From assembly GCA_902492655.1 (NCBI GenBank), contig CABUMF010000050.1, positions 1 to 14,180 on the forward strand: DNA of 14,180 nt. Reading direction: 5' to 3'. The notes below the pieces were generated by a model. The model was not told where the DNA came from. It saw only the letters and a list, made by a program, of their open reading frames with translations, and did no database searches. Source of the DNA: an uncultured Eubacteriales bacterium (GTDB taxonomy: Bacteria; Bacillota; Clostridia; HGM11514). A program made the position numbers and the translations under genes. Positions 1 to 6,588 of the stretch are shown here, in pieces (within the stretch, counting starts at the first letter, position 1; each line of letters begins with the position of its first letter).

Positions 1-737
1 TTAATACACGAATATTGGTTTGCAAGTCTTGCAATACCGTCAAAATGGTCTTGCCTATCATTAATGCCCGGAACAATAGGACAGCGTAAAATTACATGAG
101 CATTTACACTGCATAAAGCGTAAAGATTTTCTAATATGAGTTTATTATCCACCCCGATATATTTTTTGTGATTCACAAAATTTGTTTCTTTACAGTCAAA
201 CAGAAAATAATCTGTATACTCTGCCGCTTTTAGAATATTTTCCTTTAGCGTGAAACCGGATGTTTCAATACATGTTGAATAATCTTTTGCTTTGCACATT
301 TTTAAGAGTTCATATAAGGAGTCAAATTGCATAAAAGGTTCTCCGCCCGAAAAAGCAACACCACCGTTATCAGAAAAAAACACATCGTCTTTTGCGATTT
401 CAATCATTATCTCCTCGCATGTTAGGCTTTTACCGAGTATTTCAAGCGCCGACATAACGCAGACGTCGGCGCATTTGCCGCACAGACTGCATTTATTGCG
501 GTCTATAAGATGCATTCCGTTTTCAAACGTGTGTACCCCATTCGGACAAACTGCTGCACACTTGCCGCATAGCGTACAATTCTTCACGGCAAAGGAAAGT
601 TCTTTTTCCTTTGATTTGCTTTCGGGATTATGACACCATACGCAGTTAAGCGGGCATCCCTTGAAAAATACAACAGTTCTTATACCCGGACCGTCATTTA
701 CGGAAAAATGCTGTATGTTAAATATGGCTGTATACAT
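1..737 (-). CDS. Glycyl radical enzyme activating enzyme (radical SAM), 3' end outside window
   Basis: This radical-SAM activase would use reduced 4Fe-4S and S-adenosylmethionine to install the glycyl radical on its partner enzyme in the cytoplasm, anaerobically. The visible 245 residues begin MYTAIFNIQHFSVNDGPGIR. The SAM-cluster motif CxxxCxxC lies at residues 28/32/35 (GCPLNCVWC). A bacterioferredoxin-like insert follows with two Cx2Cx2Cx3C clusters (C54, C57, C60, C64 and C83, C86, C89, C93), and then the SAM-binding FSGGEP motif at 129-134. This layout matches activases of the glycerol dehydratase/CutC/HPAD type rather than the shorter PflA. The ATG lies 20 bases inside the end of the hydrolase gene, and GAGG stands 8 bases before it, so translation is probably coupled. 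The usual length is about 260-310 residues, so only the C-terminus is missing. The partner is almost certainly the glycyl radical enzyme at 2493-4619. Confidence 0.93.
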   Translation of the reverse strand, partial: MYTAIFNIQHFSVNDGPGIRTVVFFKGCPLNCVWCHNPESKSKEKELSFAVKNCTLCGKCAAVCPNGVHTFENGMHLIDRNKCSLCGKCADVCVMSALEILGKSLTCEEIMIEIAKDDVFFSDNGGVAFSGGEPFMQFDSLYELLKMCKAKDYSTCIETSGFTLKENILKAAEYTDYFLFDCKETNFVNHKKYIGVDNKLILENLYALCSVNAHVILRCPIVPGINDRQDHFDGIARLANQYSCI

Positions 738-1749
738 TATATTTCCTCAATTCGTTGTAAAGAGCTTTAAAATAGAATTCAAAACCGTCTGCATTCGGAT
801 GAACGACAGCCTTATCCGCATAATATTTCGGATTATGAGGAACAAAATCATATGCGCATATATGTCTGACGTTTTTAAACCCCTCCACCTCTTTACCGAT
901 AAGCATACTCATGTCGGCAAAATCACTGAAATCATGATTTTCTACTCCGTTATTTTTCCATATAGGCGAAATTACAAAAATCTGCGAATTCGGATAGTTT
1001 TTTGTCAGGTTATATAAAAATTTATGACAGTTGTTTTGTATTGTGATTTTTTTGTCACAGCAATAGTCATTGACTCCGTATGCAACGGTAATACAGGATG
1101 GCTCATTTTCTTCGGGGATTTCAACAAGTTTAGGTACAAATTTTGCTCCGCCGATCCCCTTATTACATTCTTCAACACCCAAAGCATCGCAAAGTCTTGC
1201 CGTATATCTTTCGGACGGATGAAGCGCATCGAATCCGTGGGTAATTGAATCACCGTAGGCAAACAGTTTTCTTTTATATTTTATAGGTTCAGTTTTGCAT
1301 CCGTCATCCAATTCAACATCGGTCAGCGTCAGCCTTACGCTGTACGGCAAGTGAATTTCAAGCTTTTTAGCGCCCTCGCCCAAAAAGAATTTTTTTTGAA
1401 ACTCTCCGAGAGGATATTGCCTGTCGGAATAATGTTCGATTCTCTTTAGCTCATCATCATAATTTTTTATTGAGTCAATGAGAGCGCCGTTTTTTATTAT
1501 ATCTATTGCATAAAATGAACGCACCTCGGATATTTGATATGTAATTCCTTTTAAAACAAGCGTTGTACTGTCGGTTTCAAAACAAAGTTTTATCCCTGCA
1601 GGCGCAAGCAGAAGGCCATAATCCTTGGTGTTTTTATACAGATTTTCCGCTTCTGCGGTGAATCTGTGAAATTCTACACCTCCGTTTTGCTCCGTTATAT
1701 ATACAGCTCCGTTTGTCACATCATTAATTTGATTAATCGTAAGTTTCAT
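718..1749 (-). CDS. SGNH/GDSL-fold hydrolase (probable carbohydrate esterase)
   Basis: This is a 343-residue two-part protein. Residues 1-155 are beta-rich and resemble the accessory domain that precedes the catalytic part in many clostridial SGNH hydrolases. The catalytic part has block I FAYGDSITHG (Ser168), block II GIGG (198-201), block III GVND (Asn227) and block V with His317 (VVHPNADG). Such enzymes usually remove acetyl or other acyl groups from sugars. No signal peptide is seen, so it acts in the cytoplasm. I chose the ATG at 1749 because GGGAGG stands about 10 bases upstream; the frame stays open to 1791, but that would add 14 unlikely residues. It starts 22 bases after the dehydrogenase stop and its end overlaps the activase start, so it is an operon member. 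In block V the acid normally found three residues before His is Ala314; Asp312 is the nearest acid. The substrate is unknown. Confidence 0.85.
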   Translation of the reverse strand: MKLTINQINDVTNGAVYITEQNGGVEFHRFTAEAENLYKNTKDYGLLLAPAGIKLCFETDSTTLVLKGITYQISEVRSFYAIDIIKNGALIDSIKNYDDELKRIEHYSDRQYPLGEFQKKFFLGEGAKKLEIHLPYSVRLTLTDVELDDGCKTEPIKYKRKLFAYGDSITHGFDALHPSERYTARLCDALGVEECNKGIGGAKFVPKLVEIPEENEPSCITVAYGVNDYCCDKKITIQNNCHKFLYNLTKNYPNSQIFVISPIWKNNGVENHDFSDFADMSMLIGKEVEGFKNVRHICAYDFVPHNPKYYADKAVVHPNADGFEFYFKALYNELRKYNVYSHI

Positions 1750-1771
1750 TTTGAATATACCTCCCCGGCAA

Positions 1772-2479
1772 TCAGTAAAGTCTCCTTCCACCGTCCGAAA
1801 TCAAGATTTCACCGATAATATTTCTGCTTTTTGAAAGAAAATATATTGCCTCTGCAATTTCAGCGGGGGTAGCCTGAATTCCTCTCGGAGATGATATATG
1901 TTTTACATCTCCTTCTCTCTGATGCAAAATTTCAGTTGCTGTTTCACCCGGGGCTATTCCGTTTACAACAATTCCAAGAGGCGCAAGCTCCTTTCCTATT
2001 CCCATAGTCATTCCTCTCACTCCCCATTTGCTGATACCATAGGCAAATGAGGCAGGACGAAACCCCATTTCGGAACAAACATTTATAATGTTTCCTTTGA
2101 TTCCTAAATCACGCATATATTTAGCTTCCGCTTGCAGTGCAAAAAACATTCCTTTTAGGTTTACATTCATAGTATCATCCCAGCCCTCTTCTGTTTTTTC
2201 AAAAAAACCGACAGATTTCGGACCGTTATCCTCACTCGAAACAATACCTGCATTATTTACAAATACATCAATATTTCCCCATATCGAATGGGCTCTTTTT
2301 ATTAAGGGCACTGCAGAAGAAACATCCGCAATATCCCATATAATATATTCCGTGTTTTTACCCAATCTTTCCTTTGCTGCTATAAGTTTATTTTCATTTC
2401 TGCCGGTAATTATTACTTGAAACAGTTTAGCCGTTGCAAAGCCTATTCCTTTATTAGCACCTGTTATTAAAACAACCAT
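1772..2479 (-). CDS. Short-chain dehydrogenase/reductase (SDR), FabG-like
   Basis: This is a classical SDR of about 235 residues, a cytoplasmic NAD(P)H-dependent oxidoreductase acting on a carbonyl or alcohol. Visible motifs are the dinucleotide-binding TGANKGIG (6-13), NNAG (75-78), catalytic Asn107 in NVNLKG, Ser136, and YGISK with Tyr147 and Lys151; GRN after beta-2 hints at NADP(H). The start at 2479 is favoured because AGGGG lies about 11 bases before it and the protein then begins right at the Rossmann strand; the frame is open to 2566, overlapping the upstream gene. The segment between helix B and strand 2 (AKLFQVIITGR) is about 5-6 residues shorter than normal, with no turn such as 'AEEGA'. 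It lies 13 bases after the radical-enzyme stop. By position it probably reduces the carbonyl made by that enzyme, or oxidises its substrate precursor; this is inference. Confidence 0.88.
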   Translation of the reverse strand: MVVLITGANKGIGFATAKLFQVIITGRNENKLIAAKERLGKNTEYIIWDIADVSSAVPLIKRAHSIWGNIDVFVNNAGIVSSEDNGPKSVGFFEKTEEGWDDTMNVNLKGMFFALQAEAKYMRDLGIKGNIINVCSEMGFRPASFAYGISKWGVRGMTMGIGKELAPLGIVVNGIAPGETATEILHQREGDVKHISSPRGIQATPAEIAEAIYFLSKSRNIIGEILISDGGRRLY

Positions 2480-2492
2480 ATTCTTTTTTCCC

Positions 2493-4619
2493 CTATATCG
2501 TTTCATTTGCGCTTCTTGATATAATTTCGTCCTGGAGGCGTTTTGGTATTGTGACAAAGAAGTCACTGTAGCCGCCTATTCTGACAATTAAATCCCTATA
2601 CATATCAGGATTTTTCTGTGCCTCAATCAAGGTTTCCGTGTCAACAATATTAAACTGTAATTGTGAGCCGTGAGTTTTTAAATAACCTTTTATCAGCGCA
2701 GCAATTTTTTTCGGCTCAACACCTTTGTTTATCTTAACATTTACCGATGTACCGCCTAAAAATCTTGACGGTTCCCACGCAACGGTTGACGCAAGCGAAA
2801 GGGTGGGACCTAAATTATCATATCCCTGAACGGGGCAGCTGCCGTCATTCAAGGGATCACCGGATTTCCTGCCGTCAGGTGACGCCGGTGTTGTTCTTCC
2901 TTTAATTTCATGATCACGGTATGAAAATGCACCCGGAATCACCTTTGCTCCGCGAACGGTTGTCATTGGCTCAAAAGCCTTGAGTACCGAGTCGGCAACT
3001 TTTTTTGCCAGAGCATTGATTTGCGGGTCTCCGGTACCGAAGTGGGGTGTTTTATTTCTGATTTTTAAAAGCAGATTTTCATAACCCATGTAATTTGAAG
3101 AAAGAATTTTTTGAAATTCTTCTATTGTAAGCAATTTTTCATCAAATACCAGTCTTTTTATAACATTAAGGCTTTCGGTTGTATTTTGCATACCTAAAAT
3201 GTTGGGTTCAAGCGTGTTATATTTTGCTCCTCCGCAGTCATTTGATTTACCGCGCTTTATGCAGTCATGAACAAGCATTGATACTCTCATGGGATCGGTA
3301 CTGTTTCTGCCGCGTTCAAGCTGCCACAAATTTTCCTGAAGAATTACTTTTTTGAAGTATTCGTTCATTTCTCTTTCGAAGCAACTGAACACCCGTTCGA
3401 AGTCGAAGCTGTTATCACATTTATTAAACGAATCAAGAAAGATTTGCAGTAAATTTATATAAGGGCTTGTTATGGATATTCCCGAGCAGCCGATAGGTGT
3501 TGTTTCAACACAGGTGGAAAGTGTAAACATATTTGCCGCTTTTTCATCAAAACCGTTCCTAAGCATAGACCGTGTTACCTCATCGCTATTCCAAATCTGA
3601 GGCTGACAGTGACCGTCGGTGATAAGCTTTGTGGCATAATGTAAGATTTCATCGCTTGTTTCACCGGTTACGCAAAATCCCACGTTCGGATCAGGAATAT
3701 GCGTATGCTCGATTGCGGTAAGAAAATGCCATGTTAATTCATTTTCAACAATATTGCCGTTTTCGTCACGTCCGCCCAGCATCAGCCCCTCTGCCGCCCA
3801 CGAACTCATGTTAGGGATACTTTGCAAAAAGAAACAATCAATCAGTTCCTGAGCTCCTTCCGGCGTCAGAACGCCGTTTTCTATATCGCGCTTGTAATAA
3901 GGCAGCAAATAAACATCGGGCTTGCCGTAAGAATATATACCATATAAACTCCAGGTAAACATATGTATGCTTTGAAGTGCTTCTCTGAAGGTTCGGGCGG
4001 GATTTGCCGGTACCTGCTTTAAAACCTCATAAAGCTCCGTGTATTCCTTTTTCTGATTCCCCTCTGAGTTATTTGCAAGCTCTCGCGCATACCGAGCGTA
4101 AGAATCACACATTTTCAAAAGACCTTCAAGCTCTGTTTTACAGCAAAGAAAATATTCATAGCGTTCTACGCTGCTTCCGTCGCACACATCAATTTTATTT
4201 AACTCATCTTCTGCTATTTTAATCATACCATTGATTCCGACATCTAAAAGCAATTGATAATCGGGTGCAAAATGGTCTACGCGCCCCCTTTTTACGGGCA
4301 TCATGTGTCCCGTTTTGATATATTCGTTATATCTTTTTTCTTCGTCATCGGAAAAATCACTTAAATCCGGCTGTCCTACAATAAGCTCGCCTGGTATAAT
4401 AATCGGTCTTGTGTTTTCAAGCATATATGCCTCTGCCGCAGACCGACGAAGTCTTACGGTATCGGTACTTATTTCACTCCTTTCCCAGCCTTCGTTGTAA
4501 AGCATGAGCGAACGGTGGCATTTCCAGCATACTAAATTTTTATTGATGGACATGGGTGAATTGTTCAAATAGTATTCCCTTAATTTTTCAATTCGTGAAC
4601 TTCTTTTTGTTTCAATCAT
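2493..4619 (-). CDS. Glycyl radical enzyme of unknown substrate (PFL-like/eliminase type)
   Basis: This is a 708-residue glycyl radical enzyme. The C-terminal glycyl motif is RIGGYSDFF with the radical on Gly683. The thiyl-radical loop is STCVETTPIGCSG with Cys370 and Glu372. Cys-Val-Glu is known for eliminases and decarboxylases such as glycerol dehydratase, CutC and HPAD; true pyruvate formate-lyase has two adjacent cysteines. Further family landmarks are the N-terminal PIIIPGELIVG (72-82), the HFAPDYQLLL region (116-125) and GRTTPASPDGRKSGDPLNDG (574-593). It is shorter than the usual 780-850 residues, and the loop after the thiyl Cys departs from the common GCVEP form. The start is ATG at 4619 with AAGGAG 10 bases upstream. 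First gene of the operon, facing an AraC-type regulator. It is oxygen-sensitive and needs the activase at 1-737. No microcompartment shell gene is in view. Family is certain; substrate is open. Confidence 0.93.
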   Translation of the reverse strand: MIETKRSSRIEKLREYYLNNSPMSINKNLVCWKCHRSLMLYNEGWERSEISTDTVRLRRSAAEAYMLENTRPIIIPGELIVGQPDLSDFSDDEEKRYNEYIKTGHMMPVKRGRVDHFAPDYQLLLDVGINGMIKIAEDELNKIDVCDGSSVERYEYFLCCKTELEGLLKMCDSYARYARELANNSEGNQKKEYTELYEVLKQVPANPARTFREALQSIHMFTWSLYGIYSYGKPDVYLLPYYKRDIENGVLTPEGAQELIDCFFLQSIPNMSSWAAEGLMLGGRDENGNIVENELTWHFLTAIEHTHIPDPNVGFCVTGETSDEILHYATKLITDGHCQPQIWNSDEVTRSMLRNGFDEKAANMFTLSTCVETTPIGCSGISITSPYINLLQIFLDSFNKCDNSFDFERVFSCFEREMNEYFKKVILQENLWQLERGRNSTDPMRVSMLVHDCIKRGKSNDCGGAKYNTLEPNILGMQNTTESLNVIKRLVFDEKLLTIEEFQKILSSNYMGYENLLLKIRNKTPHFGTGDPQINALAKKVADSVLKAFEPMTTVRGAKVIPGAFSYRDHEIKGRTTPASPDGRKSGDPLNDGSCPVQGYDNLGPTLSLASTVAWEPSRFLGGTSVNVKINKGVEPKKIAALIKGYLKTHGSQLQFNIVDTETLIEAQKNPDMYRDLIVRIGGYSDFFVTIPKRLQDEIISRSANETI

Positions 4620-4651
4620 TATACAGCATCTCCTTGTTTTATATTTTTTTA

Positions 4652-4680
4652 TTGATTTATGACTATAAACATGATATAAT
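4652..4680 (+). promoter_or_regulatory. Promoter of the AraC-type regulator
   Basis: A -35 box TTGATT (4652-4657) is followed after 17 bases by TATAAT (4675-4680), which has the extended TG at 4672-4673. Transcription would start near 4687 and reach the regulator ATG at 4754 after a leader of about 67 bases. Confidence 0.6.
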
Positions 4681-4692
4681 CTATTATATCAT
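4671..4692. promoter_or_regulatory. Perfect 22-bp palindrome holding both divergent -10 boxes
   Basis: The arm ATGATATAAT (4671-4680) and its exact complement (4683-4692) flank CT. Each arm carries an extended -10 (TGnTATAAT), one for each strand. The minus-strand copy (4688 down to 4683) would start the glycyl-radical operon near 4676; its -35 at 17-bp spacing (minus strand ATAGCA) is poor, as expected for an activator-dependent promoter. The two polymerases cannot both bind at once. Confidence 0.5.
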
Positions 4693-4753
4693 AGCAAATA
4701 AACAATGCTATAAAATTATTGCACAAATAGTATGAAAATCTTAAACCAAACGG

Positions 4754-5614
4754 ATGATTAATATGAGAATAGAAAAAGACATAAAATTGTTTGATGACGA
4801 TGAATTGTTTTCAGTCGCGTACACAAAAGTAAATTTTGAAACGACAGACACGGATATTACGGTATATGACAAATATAAAATAAGTATTTTGCTTTCAGAA
4901 GGTCTGAACGCTGTGGTTGGTGACAAGGTTATCAAAAGTGGGAAAAACAGTGTTGTATTTTTTCGACCGGACGAACTGCATTTTGGACGCGTTTCTCGCG
5001 CCGGGGTTCATTCATATTTAGACTTTTTTATTCCTCTGTCTTTTTTTGAGAAGTTTTGCAAGGGGAGTGAAATAATTAAATTTATCACCGATAAATCCGA
5101 AAATCGTGTTAATTATATCGTATTTGATATGCCACACCAAAAAATTATTTTTGAAACCGCAATAGATACAATTGAAATATTAAAATCCAATGATAAAAAC
5201 AGTGATATGAAAATATTTTCACTTATGCTCAGAATTATCTTGCTGTGTTCCGATTTTTACGAAAAACAAAAGTATAATCCGATAGATTTTCAAATGCCTG
5301 ATATTGTTACCGGGACAATGATGTATATTTCGGAAAACTATAAGGATAAGCTGTCACTTGAAAAGCTTGCGTCAAGGGCTAACTGCTCTGTTACTTACCT
5401 TTCGCGTATATTCAAGCAATATGTTGGAATAACAATATATAATTATATTATTGCCACCCGCATAGGAAATGCGCAGATTATGCTTAATGAAGATGTATCC
5501 GTTACAGAAGTATGCTTTGCCTGCGGATTTGATGATTGTTCAAATTTTATACGAACATTCAAAAAAATTACAGGAAAGACACCGCTGCAATTTCAAAAAT
5601 CGCTTAATATGTAA
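4754..5614 (+). CDS. AraC-family transcriptional regulator (probable activator of the glycyl radical operon)
   Basis: This 286-residue regulator has an N-terminal AraC-type cupin effector domain (about 15-100, with FFRPDELHFG at 69-78) and a C-terminal double helix-turn-helix: SLEKLASRANCSVTYLSRIF (201-220) and a second from about 250 to 271, ending with KITGKTPLQFQKS. Such proteins sense a sugar or small metabolite and recruit RNA polymerase. The ATG at 4754 lacks a clear Shine-Dalgarno; an in-frame ATG at 4763 is nearly as good. It is divergent from the operon at 1-4619 with 134 bases between them, the standard layout for a local activator. Base composition is AT-rich like the operon it faces. 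The inducer is unknown. Confidence 0.9.
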   Translation: MINMRIEKDIKLFDDDELFSVAYTKVNFETTDTDITVYDKYKISILLSEGLNAVVGDKVIKSGKNSVVFFRPDELHFGRVSRAGVHSYLDFFIPLSFFEKFCKGSEIIKFITDKSENRVNYIVFDMPHQKIIFETAIDTIEILKSNDKNSDMKIFSLMLRIILLCSDFYEKQKYNPIDFQMPDIVTGTMMYISENYKDKLSLEKLASRANCSVTYLSRIFKQYVGITIYNYIIATRIGNAQIMLNEDVSVTEVCFACGFDDCSNFIRTFKKITGKTPLQFQKSLNM

Positions 5615-5717
5615 GATACAACACCGGAAAGAGCATTTATCACAAGCGGAAGACCTGTGTTCTTTACCCAATTTAATGCCGGCTTACAGAATTCAAATGC
5701 GTTAAACAGTGTATCTT

Positions 5718-5861
5718 TTACACCGCCGTCATCTGCATTGCACTCCGCTCGGTTACCGCTTTGACGGCGGTTGTTCCTCCGAAGAAGAAACTGTAACCGG
5801 AGCCGGCGGTTCTGTTTTGAGGCTTATCTCTTGCCTTGAATATACTTGAAATTAATCCCAT
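5718..5861 (-). pseudogene. 5' remnant of an HK97-type phage portal protein
   Basis: A 47-codon minus-strand frame starts at ATG 5861, with AGGAGGT 8 bases upstream, and ends in TAA at 5718. It begins MGLISSIFKARDKPQNRTAG and continues through FFFGGTTAVKAV to SAMQMTAV. This matches my recollection of the start of HK97-family portal proteins in clostridial prophages, which normally go on for about 400 residues with a 'YSCVRILSE'-like segment. Here the reading breaks exactly after MTAV. No neighbouring terminase, protease or capsid gene is present, so this is a leftover of an excised or decayed prophage. It could make a short peptide because its start signals survive, but no function is likely. 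Confidence 0.65.
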
Positions 5862-5895
5862 CAAAATTTACCTCCTACTATTTTCTCAAAAACCA

Positions 5896-5925
5896 TTGAC
5901 TTTTGATAGCATTTATGCTATCAAA
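5896..5925 (+). promoter_or_regulatory. Orphan promoter with a palindromic operator in its spacer
   Basis: TTGACT (5896-5901), a 17-base spacer and TATCAA (5919-5924) form a passable promoter. A perfect palindrome with 11-base arms TTTGATAGCAT and its complement (5902-5912 and 5915-5925, 2 bases between) overlaps the spacer and -10. This layout resembles autoregulated toxin-antitoxin or phage-repressor operators, but no such gene follows; only the response-regulator fragment does. Confidence 0.4.
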
Positions 5926-5926
5926 T

Positions 5927-6061
5927 TCATATACTAACGATGTGGGTTCATTGCGTGTGTTTATGGCAACGCTAAGGAAAAAAATCGAGAAAACTCCGGA
6001 TTCTCCGCAGTATATTCAAACTTATGTGGGAGTCGGTTACAGAATGATAAAGGTTGAATAA
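5927..6061 (+). pseudogene. 3' remnant of an OmpR/KdpE-type response regulator
   Basis: The plus frame ending in TAA at 6061 reads SYTNDVGSLRVFMATLRKK and then continues to SPQYIQTYVGVGYRMIKVE. This is the C-terminal half of the winged-helix DNA-binding domain of OmpR-family regulators: recognition helix LRVFMATLRKKIE, then the GVGYRM hairpin. The receiver domain and most of the effector domain are absent, and the sequence just upstream is the orphan palindrome. KdpE-type regulators have very similar tails, but other OmpR members cannot be excluded. No start codon or ribosome site remains, so this is a dead fragment of about 44 codons. Confidence 0.75.
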
Positions 6062-6084
6062 GCGGTGCCCGTATGACACTAAAA

Positions 6085-6125
6085 GCCCGATAATGTCCTG
6101 ATTTCAGGAATTATCGGGTTTTTTT
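6085..6125 (+). terminator. Rho-independent terminator after the response-regulator remnant
   Basis: The stem CCCGATAAT (6086-6094) pairs perfectly with ATTATCGGG (6110-6118), extended inward by TCCTG/CAGGA around an ATTT loop with a single bulged G at 6095. Seven T's follow (6119-6125). It isolates the copper operon from upstream transcription. Confidence 0.88.
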
Positions 6126-6190
6126 GGTACACATAAAAACAGTTAACATTATAAAAATAATAAAAAACTCATAAATTTTTCGTTTTTCTA

Positions 6191-6219
6191 TTGACATATA
6201 CCCCCGTACGGTATATAAT
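6191..6219 (+). promoter_or_regulatory. Consensus promoter of csoR-copA
   Basis: TTGACA (6191-6196), a spacer of exactly 17 bases, then TATAAT (6214-6219) match the housekeeping sigma-factor consensus at every base. Such a strong promoter fits a gene set held down by a repressor. Transcription should start near 6226, giving a short leader before the csoR ATG at 6258. Confidence 0.88.
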
Positions 6220-6240
6220 TATAATACCCCACCGGGGTAT
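6196..6240. promoter_or_regulatory. Two CsoR-type operators over the promoter
   Basis: Site 1 (6196-6216) has arms ATATACC and GGTATAT around CCCGTAC and fills the -35/-10 spacer. Site 2 (6224-6240) has arms ATACCCC and GGGGTAT around ACC and covers the start point. Both resemble the TACCCC/GGGGTA inverted repeats bound by apo-CsoR; copper(I) binding releases the repressor. Confidence 0.75.
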
Positions 6241-6257
6241 GAAAGGAGAGTGTAACG

Positions 6258-6566
6258 ATGTCTTGCAAAGAAGTAGGCGGATGTTGCGGAAAAACAACAT
6301 CTCGCTCAGAGGAAGAACGAAAAAAGCTGATTCACCGCATGAACAGAATAGAGGGGCAAATCCGAGGGATTCGCAAAATGGTGGAAAAAGATGCTTACTG
6401 TGCGGATATTTTGATTCAGTCCGCCGCTGTAAACGCCGCAGTCAATGCTTTTAACAAGGAGTTGCTGGCGAGCCATATCAGAGGATGTGTTGCAAGAGAT
6501 ATTCGTGAAGGAAAGAACGATGTAATTGACGAGTTGGTTACAACTTTGCAAAAACTCATGAAATAA
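6258..6566 (+). CDS. csoR: CsoR-family copper-sensing transcriptional repressor
   Basis: This all-helical protein of 102 residues belongs to the CsoR/RcnR family (DUF156). The Cu(I)-binding triad is present as Cys48 (DAYCADILIQ), His73 and Cys77 (SHIRGCV), the same C-H-C pattern as Cys36/His61/Cys65 of Mycobacterium tuberculosis CsoR. RIEGQIRGIRKM at 30-41 is the family signature helix. The apo-repressor should hold the two operators just upstream and let go when copper binds. A short N-terminal extension holds three extra cysteines (Cys3, Cys9, Cys10), seen in some clostridial members and of unknown use. The start has AAGGAG 8 bases before the ATG. It is followed after 22 bases by the copper ATPase, forming one operon. 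Persulfide-sensing CstR is excluded by the His. Confidence 0.95.
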   Translation: MSCKEVGGCCGKTTSRSEEERKKLIHRMNRIEGQIRGIRKMVEKDAYCADILIQSAAVNAAVNAFNKELLASHIRGCVARDIREGKNDVIDELVTTLQKLMK

Positions 6567-6588
6567 AAGGAGGCGTCACAAGTAAATT

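Larger units (their letters stand above)
5615..6257. other. Gene-poor stretch of remnants and control sites
   Basis: No intact gene is seen here. In order it holds: about 100 bases of unassigned sequence bounded by the 8-base inverted pair AAGATACA (5613-5620) / TGTATCTT (5710-5717); a phage portal start (minus strand); a palindromic orphan promoter; the tail of a response regulator (plus strand); a strong terminator; and the csoR promoter with its operators. Mixed orientations and broken ends suggest successive insertions and deletions. Confidence 0.75.

Noticed and set aside
661..1017. Plus-strand frame of 118 codons opposite the hydrolase and activase genes
   Set aside because: It has no ribosome site and no recognisable motif, and lies antisense to two clear gene families; it is a shadow of them.
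5902..5925. Reading the perfect inverted repeat as a terminator
   Set aside because: No T run follows on either strand; its place between -35 and -10 fits an operator better.
6191..6454. Plus-strand frame overlapping the csoR promoter
   Set aside because: It begins in the -35 box and is out of frame with csoR, whose Cu-binding residues are all present in the other frame.
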